A stretch of DNA of 64,000 nt, from assembly GCF_001641265.1 (NCBI RefSeq), contig NW_020167529.1:955001-1019000 (forward strand), in the 5' to 3' direction. A program made the position numbers and the translations under genes. The notes under the pieces were generated by a model. It was given only the letters and a program-made list of their open reading frames with translations. It did not search any database and was not told where the DNA came from. This document shows positions 31,937-43,232 of the stretch, piece by piece. The stretch is from Pseudogymnoascus destructans (Eukaryota; Ascomycota; Leotiomycetes; Thelebolales; Thelebolaceae). Every line of letters begins with the position of its first letter. The stretch's first letter is position 1.

Positions 31937-32296
31937 AGGTCTCTGTATTCCGGTCCTTCCAACAATCTACAACGACTGGCCAAGACACAACGCTGAGCTA
32001 ACAATCGCTCAATGTATGAGAACATGCATGTACTGTGGCGGCAGTGATTTTAAAGGAGCATCTGCGCTACGCACACACATAAAGAGAGTAAAGTATGCTC
32101 GAAGAAACTTAAGCGTATACCACGAGAGACGAGGAAAATACAGCTCCACAACTCCAGCCTGGACCTTTATCTCAATTCAACGATTGGTTTCTGAAATAAT
32201 CCACCTAGTAACTGCTGGAACGACTCAGTCCAATCTAGCACAAACAGCGCCAACGCAGTAGCAAGTTCGGTAGGACGCCACGAGATACGAATCTTA
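31937..32296 (+). other. Unidentified ORF, one Cys-pair motif
   Basis: ORF 32016-32261 (81 codons) starts MRTCMYCGGSDFKGASALRT and has a CxxC...H pattern but no second histidine at C2H2 spacing. It lies in repeat debris and could be a remnant of a transposon-encoded finger. Confidence 0.25.
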
Positions 32297-32725
32297 CAGT
32301 ACAAGACTGCTACCTACCAGCTGCGCACCAGCCAGTTGGTATTGGGCAGCGATTACAATAAATAGCTGTATCTGCACTTATATCATCAGTTCAGAGCTTC
32401 AACTCACTAGAATGGGACGGCCTCTGAATGTATCAAATCAATTTCTCGTTTCCCAGTATATGTACAGTATCTGTTCTGTCCTTATTTTAGTTTCTTGCAG
32501 CACTGCAAAGACAGTGTCCACTCTTTAGTGGCGGTGCATTTATAGATGTACTCTGCGTAGCTGCCACTAAGTTGAAGCTCTGAACTGAGGATACAAGTGT
32601 GATGATATTCAAAGCATCTATGAATGCAGGAACAGCTATTTATAATTGTAGTAGCTGCCTAATACCACCAGCTGCCTACTAGGCAGCTGGTAGGCAACAG
32701 TCACCTCTGGGCTATGCAATGTGGG
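32297..32725. repeat. Fold-back element with arms over 100 bp
   Basis: The segment 32300-32406 is an imperfect inverted copy of 32570-32720. CAGTTCAGAGCTTCAACT is perfect at the inner ends, CTACCAGCTGC lies at the outer ends, and TAAATAGCTGT sits between. The right arm holds a 23-bp palindrome (CCAGCTGCCTA/TAGGCAGCTGG). No ORF is present, so a fold-back or MITE-type element is likely. Confidence 0.6.
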
Positions 32726-33029
32726 ATCCAATTCACTAGGGACAGCCTATGAATTAATCCAATCCAATCCAATCTGCAGTGGTGTCCTGTAGCGGTGGTG
32801 GCGGTGTCCTGAACAACATTCTGTTTCGTCTTCTAGCAGTACGTACAATCGTACTGTCCAATGTGTAGTGGCGGTGTCCTGTGAGAAAAAACACAAAAAC
32901 TAGGTTTGGTAGGATCTCTACTCAGTACGGTACAGCGCGCTGCAATCTATACATGGGCGCTGACGCTCAGCTTTTAACGCACACGCAGTGATAGCGCGCG
33001 CGAAATTTTTGGGTAGGCAGTAACAGTAT
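32726..33029. repeat. Direct repeat block with GTGGCGGTGTCCTG motifs
   Basis: TCACTAGGGACAGCCTATGA echoes the inner loop of the fold-back element (32397-32420), and GTGGCGGTG recurs at 32529, 32797 and 32870. It appears to be a diverged tandem copy. No gene. Confidence 0.45.
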
Positions 33030-34217
33030 TTAACACTTGGTAACCCACAGGCCGATTGGGCTTGCCTGAGCGTTCTGCTCAAACTCTAGCTCGACGCCGG
33101 CGACACTGCTGACGTCGTAGACGAGATTCTCTCCGCCCTTGCAAGGGAATGTGGCAATGGTGTAGCTGTTTCCAGGGATAATCTCGGTCTTGCCGTAGGT
33201 CTCCTTGAGCTCCGGCTTGGTCCACCAGGTCTCGTCGGCGTCGATATCCGCCTCGACGTGGTCGAAGTTGAGTCCACCGCTGCCAGCCTTCTCCTCCTCG
33301 ATTCCAGAGAAGTGGTAGGCGCCCGGGTTGGCGGTCTCAGAAGCGTAGGGGAAGGTGAAGAGGAGCGAGCAGGTGCCGGTCCAGGAAGCCGGGGTGGTGA
33401 AGGCGAAGAGGGTGTTGTTCGAGGGCGTGATGATGGGGGAGGCGATATCACCGTATGGGTGTCCTGCATCCTCACGAGAGACCGGGACGATCAACTTAGG
33501 CTCGACGAAAGAGCCAGGAGTGAGGGTCTGGGCGCACTTCTGGGGGGTGCCGGTGGTGGTTGGGGCCAGGGCTGCGGTGCTAGTTCCGGTGCCAACTAAA
33601 CCCTCTAGGCCATCGATGATCTTCTTGTTGTTGAAAGCTCGGTACGCGGCGTGGCCGAACTTGGCGCCGGTGGGCAATGGAGACGCAGGGACGGTGGTGC
33701 CGGTCGAGCCTAGGGCGGTGCCAATGGGGCCGGCGGGAGGGGCGCACTTGTCCCCGGTGCTGGCCATGGTGATGGGCACGCAGCCGGTGGTATCCTCCTT
33801 GGTCTCCGCAAAAATCTCGTATCCGCCCTCGTTGCCAGGTCCCTGCGATGGGCAAGCCCAGAAGTCGTTGCTCTCGTCGACGAAGAAGTCGCCGTTGCCG
33901 CTAACGACGAACTTGTTCTGCGAGCGGATGCCCTGGGTGCACTGGAAGCGCTGGGTGGTATGGGAGATGATACAAGTGTGTCCGAGGGAGTCGTAGAGCT
34001 TGCCTTCATCGGCGGGGTTGATGCAGTATGCGCCGTCAGGGTAGTTGCTGAAGACACGGTTCTGGCCGATGGTGTCCTCCTCCACAATGTCGGAGCCTAG
34101 TGATGGGTTGGCAGCAGTGAGGGTGAAGCAGCAGTATCCAGGAGGCGCAGAGGGGGCGCGGGGCATGAGGGCCGTGGCGAGGCCGAGGGTGAGAGTGGAA
34201 GCGATGATGACCTTCAT
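33030..34217 (-). CDS. Secreted protein with But2-type C-terminal domain
   Basis: The start at 34217 gives a signal peptide (MKVIIASTLTLGLATA), so the longer upstream frame is rejected. The 395-residue product has a Cys-rich N-terminal domain (GYCCFTLTAANPSLG, RFQCTQGIRSQNKF, WACPSQGPGNEGGYEIF). An Ala/Thr/Pro/Gly linker follows, and then a C-terminal domain with VPVSREDAGHPYGD, WTGTCSLLFTFPY, GAYHFSGIEEE, IPGNSYTIATFPCKGGENL and ASPIGLWVTKC. That domain matches the But2 C-terminal family of fungal cell-surface proteins. GC content is higher than in the flanking repeats. It is likely a cell-wall or extracellular protein; the exact role is unknown. Confidence 0.82.
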   Translation of the reverse strand: MKVIIASTLTLGLATALMPRAPSAPPGYCCFTLTAANPSLGSDIVEEDTIGQNRVFSNYPDGAYCINPADEGKLYDSLGHTCIISHTTQRFQCTQGIRSQNKFVVSGNGDFFVDESNDFWACPSQGPGNEGGYEIFAETKEDTTGCVPITMASTGDKCAPPAGPIGTALGSTGTTVPASPLPTGAKFGHAAYRAFNNKKIIDGLEGLVGTGTSTAALAPTTTGTPQKCAQTLTPGSFVEPKLIVPVSREDAGHPYGDIASPIITPSNNTLFAFTTPASWTGTCSLLFTFPYASETANPGAYHFSGIEEEKAGSGGLNFDHVEADIDADETWWTKPELKETYGKTEIIPGNSYTIATFPCKGGENLVYDVSSVAGVELEFEQNAQASPIGLWVTKC

Positions 34218-35706
34218 GTCTGCGGATTGTGTTTTGTAAAAGCTGAAAACGATGGAACAAATAAAGAGTGTAGTAGTTGAGGTTGTTCTCAAAAAGTAAT
34301 AGCAAAAGAGGGCATTAGAAGAAGTAATGTATCTGTCGATGGTATGCAGAGAGAAAGAGTGAGAGTGAGACAAGAATGTGTGAGGTAAACAAAGTGCTTT
34401 AAGGGGACACAAAGGTAGAAAGGGAAAAAGTTGTGCAGCGGTAGTGTATCGTAGTGCACCTATTGCCTATCTCTTTACCCATTTTATTCCAGTTATCCCA
34501 TATATTTCCACCTTCTGAATTCCATTTATCCCACAAATTCCACTAATTCCACTTATTTTGTTTGTTAACCCACAAGGTGCCTGGTAGTGCGTCGCCACCC
34601 GCTCAACCAGGCAATGCCATCGACGATGATGGATCCACCAGGATCCTGATGAACGCGCGCTGTTCCTGAAGATCGGCCTTCGATAGGACATTGACAAAAG
34701 CACCGTCGCACCCAGCAACGTACAGGGCAGGAGCCGTTCCGTCAGCACCAAAACAGCAGGCCGATGCCGCCGCTGCTGAAACATGGCCGTGGGCCCATCA
34801 CTGCGATGCGACTCGGACATTCACTGAACCGGTTAGCTGTTTGCACGGCAGTGGGCCTCGCACCGAGGTCCTCCATAAACAGTGGACCCATGCCTTTAAG
34901 TTCGCGGAGACGGCGTCGTTTTAGCGGTCCTTAGCGGTGGCTGGTGCCGTCATTCCCTTACTTTATGGCGGGGCGGCAGTCGGCGATCGCGCCGTAGTGG
35001 TGCTCCCAAGAGTGGCGCTTGGCAGACGCCGAAGGAGGGACTTATGGGGAAATTGGATGGGATCTGGGAGGGATGAGGGAATACTCCAAGTTAGCCGCGA
35101 ATTGTGGCTATCTGTGGACGCAAGGAATTGAACTGTGACCTGGCCGAAGTCCGGTACAGCATATTCCCAATCCCCATTGAATGGCTCGGTGTTGATTTTC
35201 TCCGCTCCACCGCCTCAAATAGACAGGTACGACCGTTAGCACAAGACAGTGTGTGTGTCTACTAGATGCAAGGGGTGGGACTGGGGTACACAATGGCTGA
35301 TGGGGGACTCGTGTCGATCGCGTATCACAAATATCACGGGTCGAGTGCACGCTCCTGCATTCGCGGGGGCGTGCGTGGGATGCGCCCGTTCGCGAGAGAT
35401 ATGGCAGTTCGTGTGGAGAGACGGACAGGCAAACATGAGGCATTGTGCCTATACTCGAAACACTAGCTTATGATATCTGTTGAATCACCGTGGCAAGACA
35501 GGAGAAGCCGAATGAAGCCGCGAAACGAAACAATCAGTCGCCAAATCGCACCTTCCATTTATACTGTCTGAAACGAAAAATCCCCATCATAAATCACTAA
35601 AATCCTAAAATCCTTCCTTACATATCAGGGGGGTATCATCCGAACTCCACGTCCTAATCCCAGCCATTGAAACTCCCACGTCCACTCTTATATACAGACT
35701 ACGCGC
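34218..35706. other. Intergenic, promoter and microsatellite-like repeats
   Basis: Holds the promoter of the But2 gene. A run of TTCCACTTATCCCA-like units lies at 34474-34560. Several short ORFs occur on both strands, but none has a recognisable motif. Confidence 0.4.
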
Positions 35707-38700
35707 CTAAAGCTGATCATCCTCATCCTCGCTAGACGTGGTCGAGTCCAGTTCTCCTCCTATTCCCTGCATCTTCTCACTCTCGCCAGCCTCGCCAGGG
35801 ACACTACGCGCATGTTTATGCGACGTTGGCCGGTGGAGAATCTCGCCTAGTCGTTCTGTCTCGTCGTTCGTCGTTCCTGCCTCATCGATTGCCTTAGACG
35901 CACCTTCCTTCAACATTCGCGTGCTTGCTTTATCGCACTCGTTGATCGCCCCTTCCATTTCGCCTTGCATGTACGCTTTATGGGTGTCTTTAGTCGCGCC
36001 TTCCCTCTTGTTCAGCGCACCTTCCCAATCGACATCCATCGCCGCACCTTCCTCCCCATCCTCCGTATCCTCAGCGACTCGCTCTAAGCCCCCCTCTCTC
36101 TCCGTCTTCTCCCGCTCCTCTCTCACCCTCCAGCCCCTCTCCATCAGCCCTCTCAGTCTATCTGCCTCCTCATCCGCCTCCATCTTCTCCCTCCGCAGGT
36201 GATAGAACCTCTCTAGACTCCCCCGCCGCTGCTCAGTTGTCCACCCCTCTACCACGAGCGCAAACGATGTGGCACTGTCAAATCCAAACGTGCGCGCCAT
36301 TGTGCAGAACTGTCGCTTCAGCGCAGCGGGAGGGGGTCGGAATACGTATTTGCGGGACTGGCGGCCATCAGAGGAAAAAGAGCGGTCGTGGTGGCCGCCA
36401 TGGTCACCGTCGTCTTCAAAGAGCCGCCTCTCCCCGGCGAGGGAGTTGGGGATTGCGGCCTCGGCGCGGCGACTGAGTCGCTCTTCGACCTTGCTCGAAC
36501 CCACAACCTCCGAGTTTTCATGCGTATATTCGACACCTGCGCTCGCCAGGATGGCGGAGATGGCATCAACCTCTCGTTTAAGCCTGCGCGCCGTGGATTT
36601 GGGCTTGCTGTCGGCGGCATCGAAGTCGCTGATGATTTTGTCCAGGAGCTGGCTCAGCGCGGCATCTTCGCCCATGTCAGTTTCATCAAAGGGGATATCG
36701 TCGTCCACAGCGGCGTCCGCGTCGTTGACTTCGATGTCGATAAGACCTACGCCGGCCTTGGCTTCAGCGACGTTGGTCTTATTGACGATGTCGCGGAGGA
36801 CGACCTCGTCGGAGTGAAAGGCGAGGAGGTTGGCGAGGCCGAAGATCTCACCCTTCTGGCCTTTTTGGTTCTGCACGCCCTTGAAGTAGCGGCGTTCCAG
36901 CGACGCGTTGTAGCCGATGTTGGCTTGTTGCTGCTTGTAGATCTGCCGAGCATAGACGATCTCTTCTACCGTGCCGGCGCTGATAAGGCGGAACACCTCC
37001 ACGTCGCGGGTCTGGCCAATTCGGTAGGCACGATCTTGTGCTTGTAGGTCGTAAGATGGGTTCCAGTTGGGATCGAAGATGACGACCTTGTTTGCCGAAG
37101 CGATGTTAAGCCCAACCCCGCCTGCCTTTGTAGAGATGAGAAACACGAACTGTCTTGGATCAGAGTTGAAGTCATCAACGACCCTCTGACGGTCCTCATA
37201 GCCGAGGCTACCATCGAGGAATGACACGTTATAAGCCGTATTGTGAAATAAATGCTGTAGCATCTTGAGCAACTTGACCGAATGGCTAAACACGAGCACT
37301 TTATCCCCATTCCCGTGCCAAAACCGTAGAAGCCTCTTCAATACCCGCCACTTACCGCAGAACTCCGGATTCGACAGATTGAAGAGAGAGTCTCGGTGGT
37401 TATACAAATCTTCCCAGCGATCTGGCACCATAGTCTGTAGGAAATCCAAATCTCGCGTTTGTTTTTCCTGTGGATCGGTCGACGAAGGAATCAACAGCGC
37501 CAGGTGGTTCGACAGCTTTTGCAGCGTGGCAATAACAGGAAACACTAGAGCCTGCCACTTAATCCCCGACCCTGGCAGCGTGGCATGACAGCACCAGCCC
37601 CTCTTCTTGCCAGACATGCACTCGCACGGGTCTGCTGAGCGCTTGACAAGGTCGACGAAGTCGCCGTCGAGGAAGCGCTCGTAGGCGTCGCGCTGGGCGG
37701 TGGTGAGGGGGCAGAAAACGACACGGTCGGATTTCTTGGGCAACTGGTGCGCGATGAGAGATTTCATGCGGCGGAGGAAAAATTGCGGTAGTAGGTTCTC
37801 GACAAGCTTCTTGGCCGTCTTGCGCGCGATGCTGAGCTGTTGGATGCTGGCATCGTGGGATTGGCCGACAGCGAGGGGGAGACAGATACTGGATTTCCAG
37901 GTCGAGAGGGGCCCAAATCTGGAGAAGTCAGCTATGGTTTGCTATGGTTAGCGTTTATGACTTGACGGATACCTACCGGCCAGGATTGGTCCAGTTGAGA
38001 AGCGTCCATAGCTCCTCGTATTTATTTTGTATTGCTGTGCCCGTAAGACCAATCCGACATAACGCGTTGACCTCATTCATAGCTTGCGTAGTTTCAGATG
38101 TCCTCTCCTTAAGGATGTGGCATTCATCCGCGACCACACAATCCCACTCGATCAAATTTAGCTGGCTTTTGTTCATCTTGTACGTCGTATAGGTGGTTAT
38201 GAGAATCTCCAGCCGTCCCGCTTTTGCGGCTTGGAATGCATCTTCTTTCCCAGATCCGTGATACGAGTCGACATGCCAATAACCCCAACGACCCAATTCT
38301 TGCTTCCAGTTTTCAATCAGAGTTCCAGGGCATACGATCAGAACCCGAGGATACCACCGGCGGTCCATAGCCCTCCGCATCTTGCGCATCCGCTTGAAGT
38401 CTCGTTCGTCACCAGTTTTACCGAATGCAGCTGCGAGAAAGGCGGCTACCTGCACAGTTTTGCCTAATCCCATGTCGTCACCAAGGATTCCGCCTTTCTG
38501 GTAGACGAAGATCTCGTGGAGAAATGCGACGCCTTGGACTTGGTAGTCTCGGAGGTACTGTGAAATGGGGGCTGGGATTATTCCCGATGATTGAGGGAGT
38601 TGTATGTCCTTATATTCCCTTGAAGCTTTGATATCCGCCGAGAAATCCGGGCGCTCTTGCAGCTTCAGCAGCCTCCCATCATCTGAAAACTCGATGTCGT

Positions 38701-39247
38701 CGTAATCCGGGGGTAACTGAAGTCCTGCTTTCCGCATTTTCGCTTTATTTGCATCAAACTGCTTCCGTCGGGTCTTCAAATATTCCGGCAGCGAATCCTG
38801 CATCATATCGAAATCGGAATCCTCTTCGGCTGCCGCCGGTTTCGATCCCCCGCCATCCAGCTTGGTCTGTCGGCGTCCCACGACAGCATTTTGTAGCCTA
38901 GAGGCCGCCTTTTTCCTCGTTGCAGCGGTCTTTTTCCGCTTCGTAGACGCTCGATTCTTGAACTTCTCGTATGCATTCTCGGATTCGTCGTCCGACCACT
39001 CAACTTTCTGCCCAACTTTGCGCTTGCCTTTGAGGCGCGCTTGCTTGGCGTCGGTCGCTGGCGCGTTGTTTTCGTCTTCAGTTTCTGATCCATCAGAGAT
39101 GTTTATGACGCCTATTCACGTGAGATTTAGTGCCATGAGGTATGTATGGGGTTCTGTACCTTGGATATATTTATCTGCTTGGAGAGCATTGCCATCATCG
39201 GCTGAGATCTCATACTCGACGGCCGCCGCGCTGGCTATATGCGACAT
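35707..39247 (-). CDS. SNF2-family DNA-dependent ATPase, ERCC6L2-like
   Basis: Exons 39247-39160, 39111-37977 and 37918-35707 (introns 48 and 58 nt) join in phase to 1144 residues. After an acidic and basic N-terminus come the SNF2 motifs: RDYQVQGVAFLHEIF, GDDMGLGKTVQ (Walker A), VADECH (a variant of the DEAH box) and IGLTGTAIQN. In the C-lobe are VLVFSHSVKLLKML, STKAGGVGLNIASA and QDRAYRIGQTRDVEVFRL. A short GRF-like or Zn-site segment, CECMSGKKRGWCC, sits between the lobes. The length and the DECH box suit the ERCC6L2/Rad26-like branch, which acts in DNA repair. The C-terminal 350 residues are charged and disordered. Confidence 0.85.
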
Positions 39248-39770
39248 ATTTGTATATACGCCTTTCCGGCAGGTCTAGTTCGCTGTCGCATAATTTCCCG
39301 AGTTATAAAGGCTCGCTGGTGAAGCTATACTGACATTGGTGTCGTGTTCATGCCCCCGCCTTCACATCAAATGGACGCGTTTAGCTCGCCAATCTGGGGA
39401 CGATCGATATCACGATATCACGTGAGCTGTTAAGATCTCACACTGTTGAGTAAATTTTCTTCTCCCTTCGAGGCCTTCAGCCGTAAGGGCAGAGTTTTTC
39501 TGTGGTTCTACCTGTGGTCGCTTACTGTAGCCCCTGTATATTATAACACACCCCCCCAGGTGTTACAGTTTATATAAATAATAATAATAATAGTAACTTA
39601 AAAGAAAAGACTAATTAAATGAATGAGTGTTAATTGAAGTTTTGTCGCTTTTCATAACCTGTAGAACACATAATTGGAGTTTGACGACTTCTTCGGTGTT
39701 GTGGTGGAACTTTGGTGTTCCTTGGGTTTTTGTGTTGTATGTGTACCGGTCGGGTTTTGTAAGGTGTCAT

Positions 39771-42700
39771 CTACAGTAGACGACTGATGTCGACCAAGTT
39801 GAGATGCTTGATGAAATCTTCATGCTTCTGTCGAGAGAGTGCTTTTGTAAATCCATCAGCAGGCATTTCATGTGTCGTGATCCAGTTGATATGAATCTTC
39901 TGGTGTTCAACTTCTTGTCGTAGCCAGTGGGAGTGCACGTCGATGTGCTTCAGCTTCGTGACGAGCTTGGGCGATTCCTTGAGTAGGAGCCGTACAGTTT
40001 GCAGGTTGTCACATTGTAGGGTATATTCTTCGTGCAGTTCCTCATAGAGAAGAATCGCTGCCACCAGTACAGTTGTTTTGCGCAGTGAGAGAGCGCAAGG
40101 AGCTCAGCTTCTGTTGTCGAAGTTGACACAGTTTTCTGCTTTGTGCATCGCCAGTCAATGGCGCCGCCAAAGAGTGTAAACAGATAGCCTTCTGTGCTTC
40201 GTGTTTCCTCACAATCTGCATATGAGGCATCATTTGAACATTGGAAGCGTGGTTCGTCAATGTTTGGTCCATATTGAAGTGCATAATTCTTCGTGCCTTG
40301 CAAATAGAGCATGGTGGTCTGGTCCGGGGTTGATGAGAAACTCTGCTAGTTTTTGTGTTGTGCGGGCTATGTCAGGTCTAGTCACGACTGCGGCATAGTT
40401 CACTGACCCAATCTTCCGTTGATAGAGATGAATCTCTTGTTTTGTTGCTTGCCCATTGTATGGGGTAAGTTCGACTGTGATCATTGGTGTCCGCGGCATC
40501 CTTGTTTGTGTGACCTTGTAAGATGCAATAATCTTTTCAATATATGAATCTTGACACATCCAAAGTTTGCGCTGAGTGCGGTCTCGTACAATTCTAATTC
40601 CGAGGAACCAATTTAGTTCCCCTATTTCCCGGAACTCGTATGCCTCCATGAGTTTTGTATGGAAGTCTATTGCTTCACGCTTATGTCTTGGGTGGCTGAG
40701 GATACAGATGTCGTCGACATAAAAGAAGACTATTATGGTGTCGGACACGAACAGACACTGTGCTTCAGGAACTTGTGTGAGACCTAGAGATGTTAACGTC
40801 TCTGAGAAGTCACGAAACCAAAGTAGTGGTGACTGTCGTAATCCGTAAAGGGCGCGGTTGAGTTTCCAGCACATCCCTTGTTCTTTATATCCATCTGCGC
40901 AGCGCACATACACTTCTTCGTCAATGCGACTATTTGTGAATGCATTGATCGCATCCATTTGATCAGTGTCGAGGTCGAAGTAGGCTGTGATTGCCATGAG
41001 TGCACGGAAAGTCCGCGATGCTAGTGTCGCTGCATATGTTTCATCGTGGATAGAGTATCGCTGTAGATCTCCTCTCACGACAAGTCGAGCCTTGTATTTT
41101 ACAAGGAAGCCACTATTGTCAAACTTGTATGTAAATACCCACATAAGAGGTATTACAAATGCATGTGTTTGTTCATCTCGAACAGATGTAAAGGTACCCT
41201 GTCTTCGAAGGTCATTTATTTCCTTCTCAGCTGCTGTTTTGAAGCCGATCCGATGTGGGTGGCTTTCGAGCTGGTCCCAGTATTTTGGGGCTGCAGGCAA
41301 CGCTGTGCGATGGACCCTTTGCTTGTTAAAGGTCATACCAACTATAAATGCTGTGTGTACACTTTCGCCTGAGTTTGGATGTTGGATGGTGGCTGAATAG
41401 ACATCATGTCTTCGCACACTATCATCAGTTCGTTCTGGGGTCATTTCCGGAGTCCGTAAGTGAGTATTATCACCCCCCGAGAAATTATCTTGTTGAGATT
41501 TTTCTCCACTATGTTTTGGCTCACCCTGCAGTGGCTCCACGTGTTGGTTTGTAGTGACATCTGCAGGTTGATATGGCTGTTGCTCATCTTCGTGGTCATC
41601 GATGGACTGATTGTCCAACTCAGGCAGCTCGATGACTTCTACCGCTTCTTGGATTTCAGCTGGTGTTGCGACAGGAGTGTATTGTGGATCAAACATCTTA
41701 TTTTCATTGAAGGTAACATCTCTTGTTGTAATTACCTTTTTGAGTGTCGGTACCCAGATGCGAAAAATGTTCGTAGAGTTGTATCCCACCAAATAACCAA
41801 TTTGTGCACTCTTCTCAAGTCTGTCTAATTTTGGGCGGTTTTGGATGAGGGCATATGCTCGACACCCGTATATGCGAACATGCGACAACAGAGGCTTAAT
41901 GTTCTCTGTTTGAATATTAAGGAGCTTTAATAATCGTCCATATGGGGTTTCATAGTTAAGCACTGCTGTGGGTGATCAGTTGATGAGGTACCCAGCAGTT
42001 TTGAACATCTCCGGCCAGAGCTCCATCGGAAGGTTTGCTGTTTCCTTTAATGCACGAGAGCGGGTGATTATTGTGCGGCCAGATCTTTCGATGCCTCCAT
42101 TTGGCTCTGCTGTGTGCGGTGGTGAAACTTGGACTTCGTATCCTTCATCTGCGACCCAGTTTTCCCATTCCTTTCCAAGTCCTGCCTCACCATCCAACTT
42201 AAAGATCTTTATTTCACAATTCCATCGTCTTTTGACATAGGCTGCAAAATCTTTAATTGTTTGCATGAGTGTTTCCTGGCGCTTGTTCTTCAGCAGGTAC
42301 GGATGATTCATGCGTATTCTGCAAAACTCCGATGATACACAATCAATGGGTTTTAGAATACAAAAAGCATAAGGTTGTACCGGACATCGAGAAGGTATTT
42401 CAAACCTCATTTGAACCAAGACGTGCCTTAAAAGGGACCGCAAAAGAGTGGCACAACCGCATGGGTCACTTAAATCAAAATGCAGTGTACAAACTACAAG
42501 AAAACACAAGAGGAGTAGAGGTGACAGACATGGACTACGACACAAACTGTGAAACATGCAAGCTGTCAAATGCAACCAAAATCATCTCTCGAAGACCAAT
42601 CCCACGGTCAACAGTACCATATGAGAAGGTACACCTCGATCTCATCCAAATGCATGAATCATATGAAGGCTATGTGTATAGCATGCACTTTCTTTGCGAC

Positions 42701-43127
42701 TGCTGCCTCTGTATGTAAGGCATTCAGTCTTCGTGTTCCAGTGCACGCCTTTTTTGATGAATCGGCGTAGTGATGCGACTGATGTATGGAAAGTGGAGAC
42801 AAGGGCTGTTTCCTCAAGAGCGATAGTTATTGGTTGACCATTGCTATTTTGAACATCAATGTTCACGGAACCAAATCCTTCAATTATCACCCGTTGATCT
42901 CCTGCGAGGAGATATGTTTCACTATCACACTTTTTGAAGTTGTGGAATTTTGCATAGTCATTGCAGACGTGCACCGTGGCTCCAGAATCAAGGATTGTAC
43001 TTTGTGCAAGCTCATAAGTTGATGATGGCTTTTGCGACACTTGAAATGCTGGGAACACGGCTGTGAATGCCGTGGGGTTTGTTGTACTGTCTTGCAGACT
43101 GTTGTCTTGCAGATCGCTCAGCAACAC
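39771..43127 (-). pseudogene. Copia pol: protease, integrase, RT, RNase H
   Basis: Protease: STILDSGATVHVCNDYAKF. Integrase: FKLDGEAGLGKEWENW, SPPHTAEPNGGIERSGRTI. RT: AKVV-type WVFTYKFDNSGFLVKYKARL, DQMDAINAFTNSRIDEEVYV, ALYGLRQSPLLWF and FFYVDDICIL. RNase H: GYLFTLFGGAIDWRCTKQKT and STTEAELLALSHCAKQ. Stops or frameshifts occur at about 41965, 40260 and 40060. The pre-integrase part (HNRMGHLNQNAVYKLQ, CETCKLSNATKII) lies on the plus strand because of the inversion. Confidence 0.88.
42321..42697. other. 0.37-kb inverted block inside copia pol
   Basis: GCAAA at 42321-42325 and TTTGC at 42693-42697 mark the ends. Reversing the block joins CRSRK-side codons CGC AAA to ACT CCG (TPMIHNQWVLEY), and CTT TGC to AGA ATA (RIRMNHPYLLKN). 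Both junctions are in frame and restore the normal copia order. Confidence 0.8.
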
Positions 43128-43159
43128 CCAGGCTTTTACAGCGAACCATTGTTGAGTTA

Positions 43160-43228
43160 TTCACAGTTATCAGAAGTCGGCGGGGTGAATTCCCCGCGTT
43201 ACGCCATCCCCCGCGTTACGCCACGACT
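43160..43228. mobile_element. Orphan Pogo terminus
   Basis: Reading inward from a TA at 43229-43230: AGTCGTGGCGTAACGCGGGG, with GGCGTAACGCGGGG present twice, 17 bp apart. No matching end or transposase remains nearby. It directly follows the stop of the vWA gene. Confidence 0.55.
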
Positions 43229-43232
43229 TACG

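Larger units (their letters stand above)
39444..43145 (-). mobile_element. Degraded Ty1/copia element
   Basis: Reading the minus strand: protease, GAG-pre-integrase, integrase, reverse transcriptase and RNase H, in copia order. A 107-bp TGTGTTATAATATAC...CTCAACA repeat at 39550-39444, preceded by a G-run polypurine tract, is the likely 3' LTR. The 5' LTR and gag start are missing, apart from a TGTTGAG near 43149. A 0.37-kb segment is inverted (42321-42697). Confidence 0.7.

Noticed and set aside
32016..32261. C2H2 zinc-finger protein
   Set aside because: Has CxxC and one His but no second His at the required distance; lies in repeat debris.
33258..33996. Plus-strand ORFs of 113 and 213 codons
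   Set aside because: Antisense to the But2-domain gene, which has a signal peptide and clear domain motifs.
34218..34412. N-terminal extension of the But2 gene
   Set aside because: The signal peptide begins at 34217; upstream codons are 5' untranslated sequence.
36269..37047. Plus-strand ORFs of 182 and 219 codons
   Set aside because: Antisense shadows of the SNF2 ATPase.
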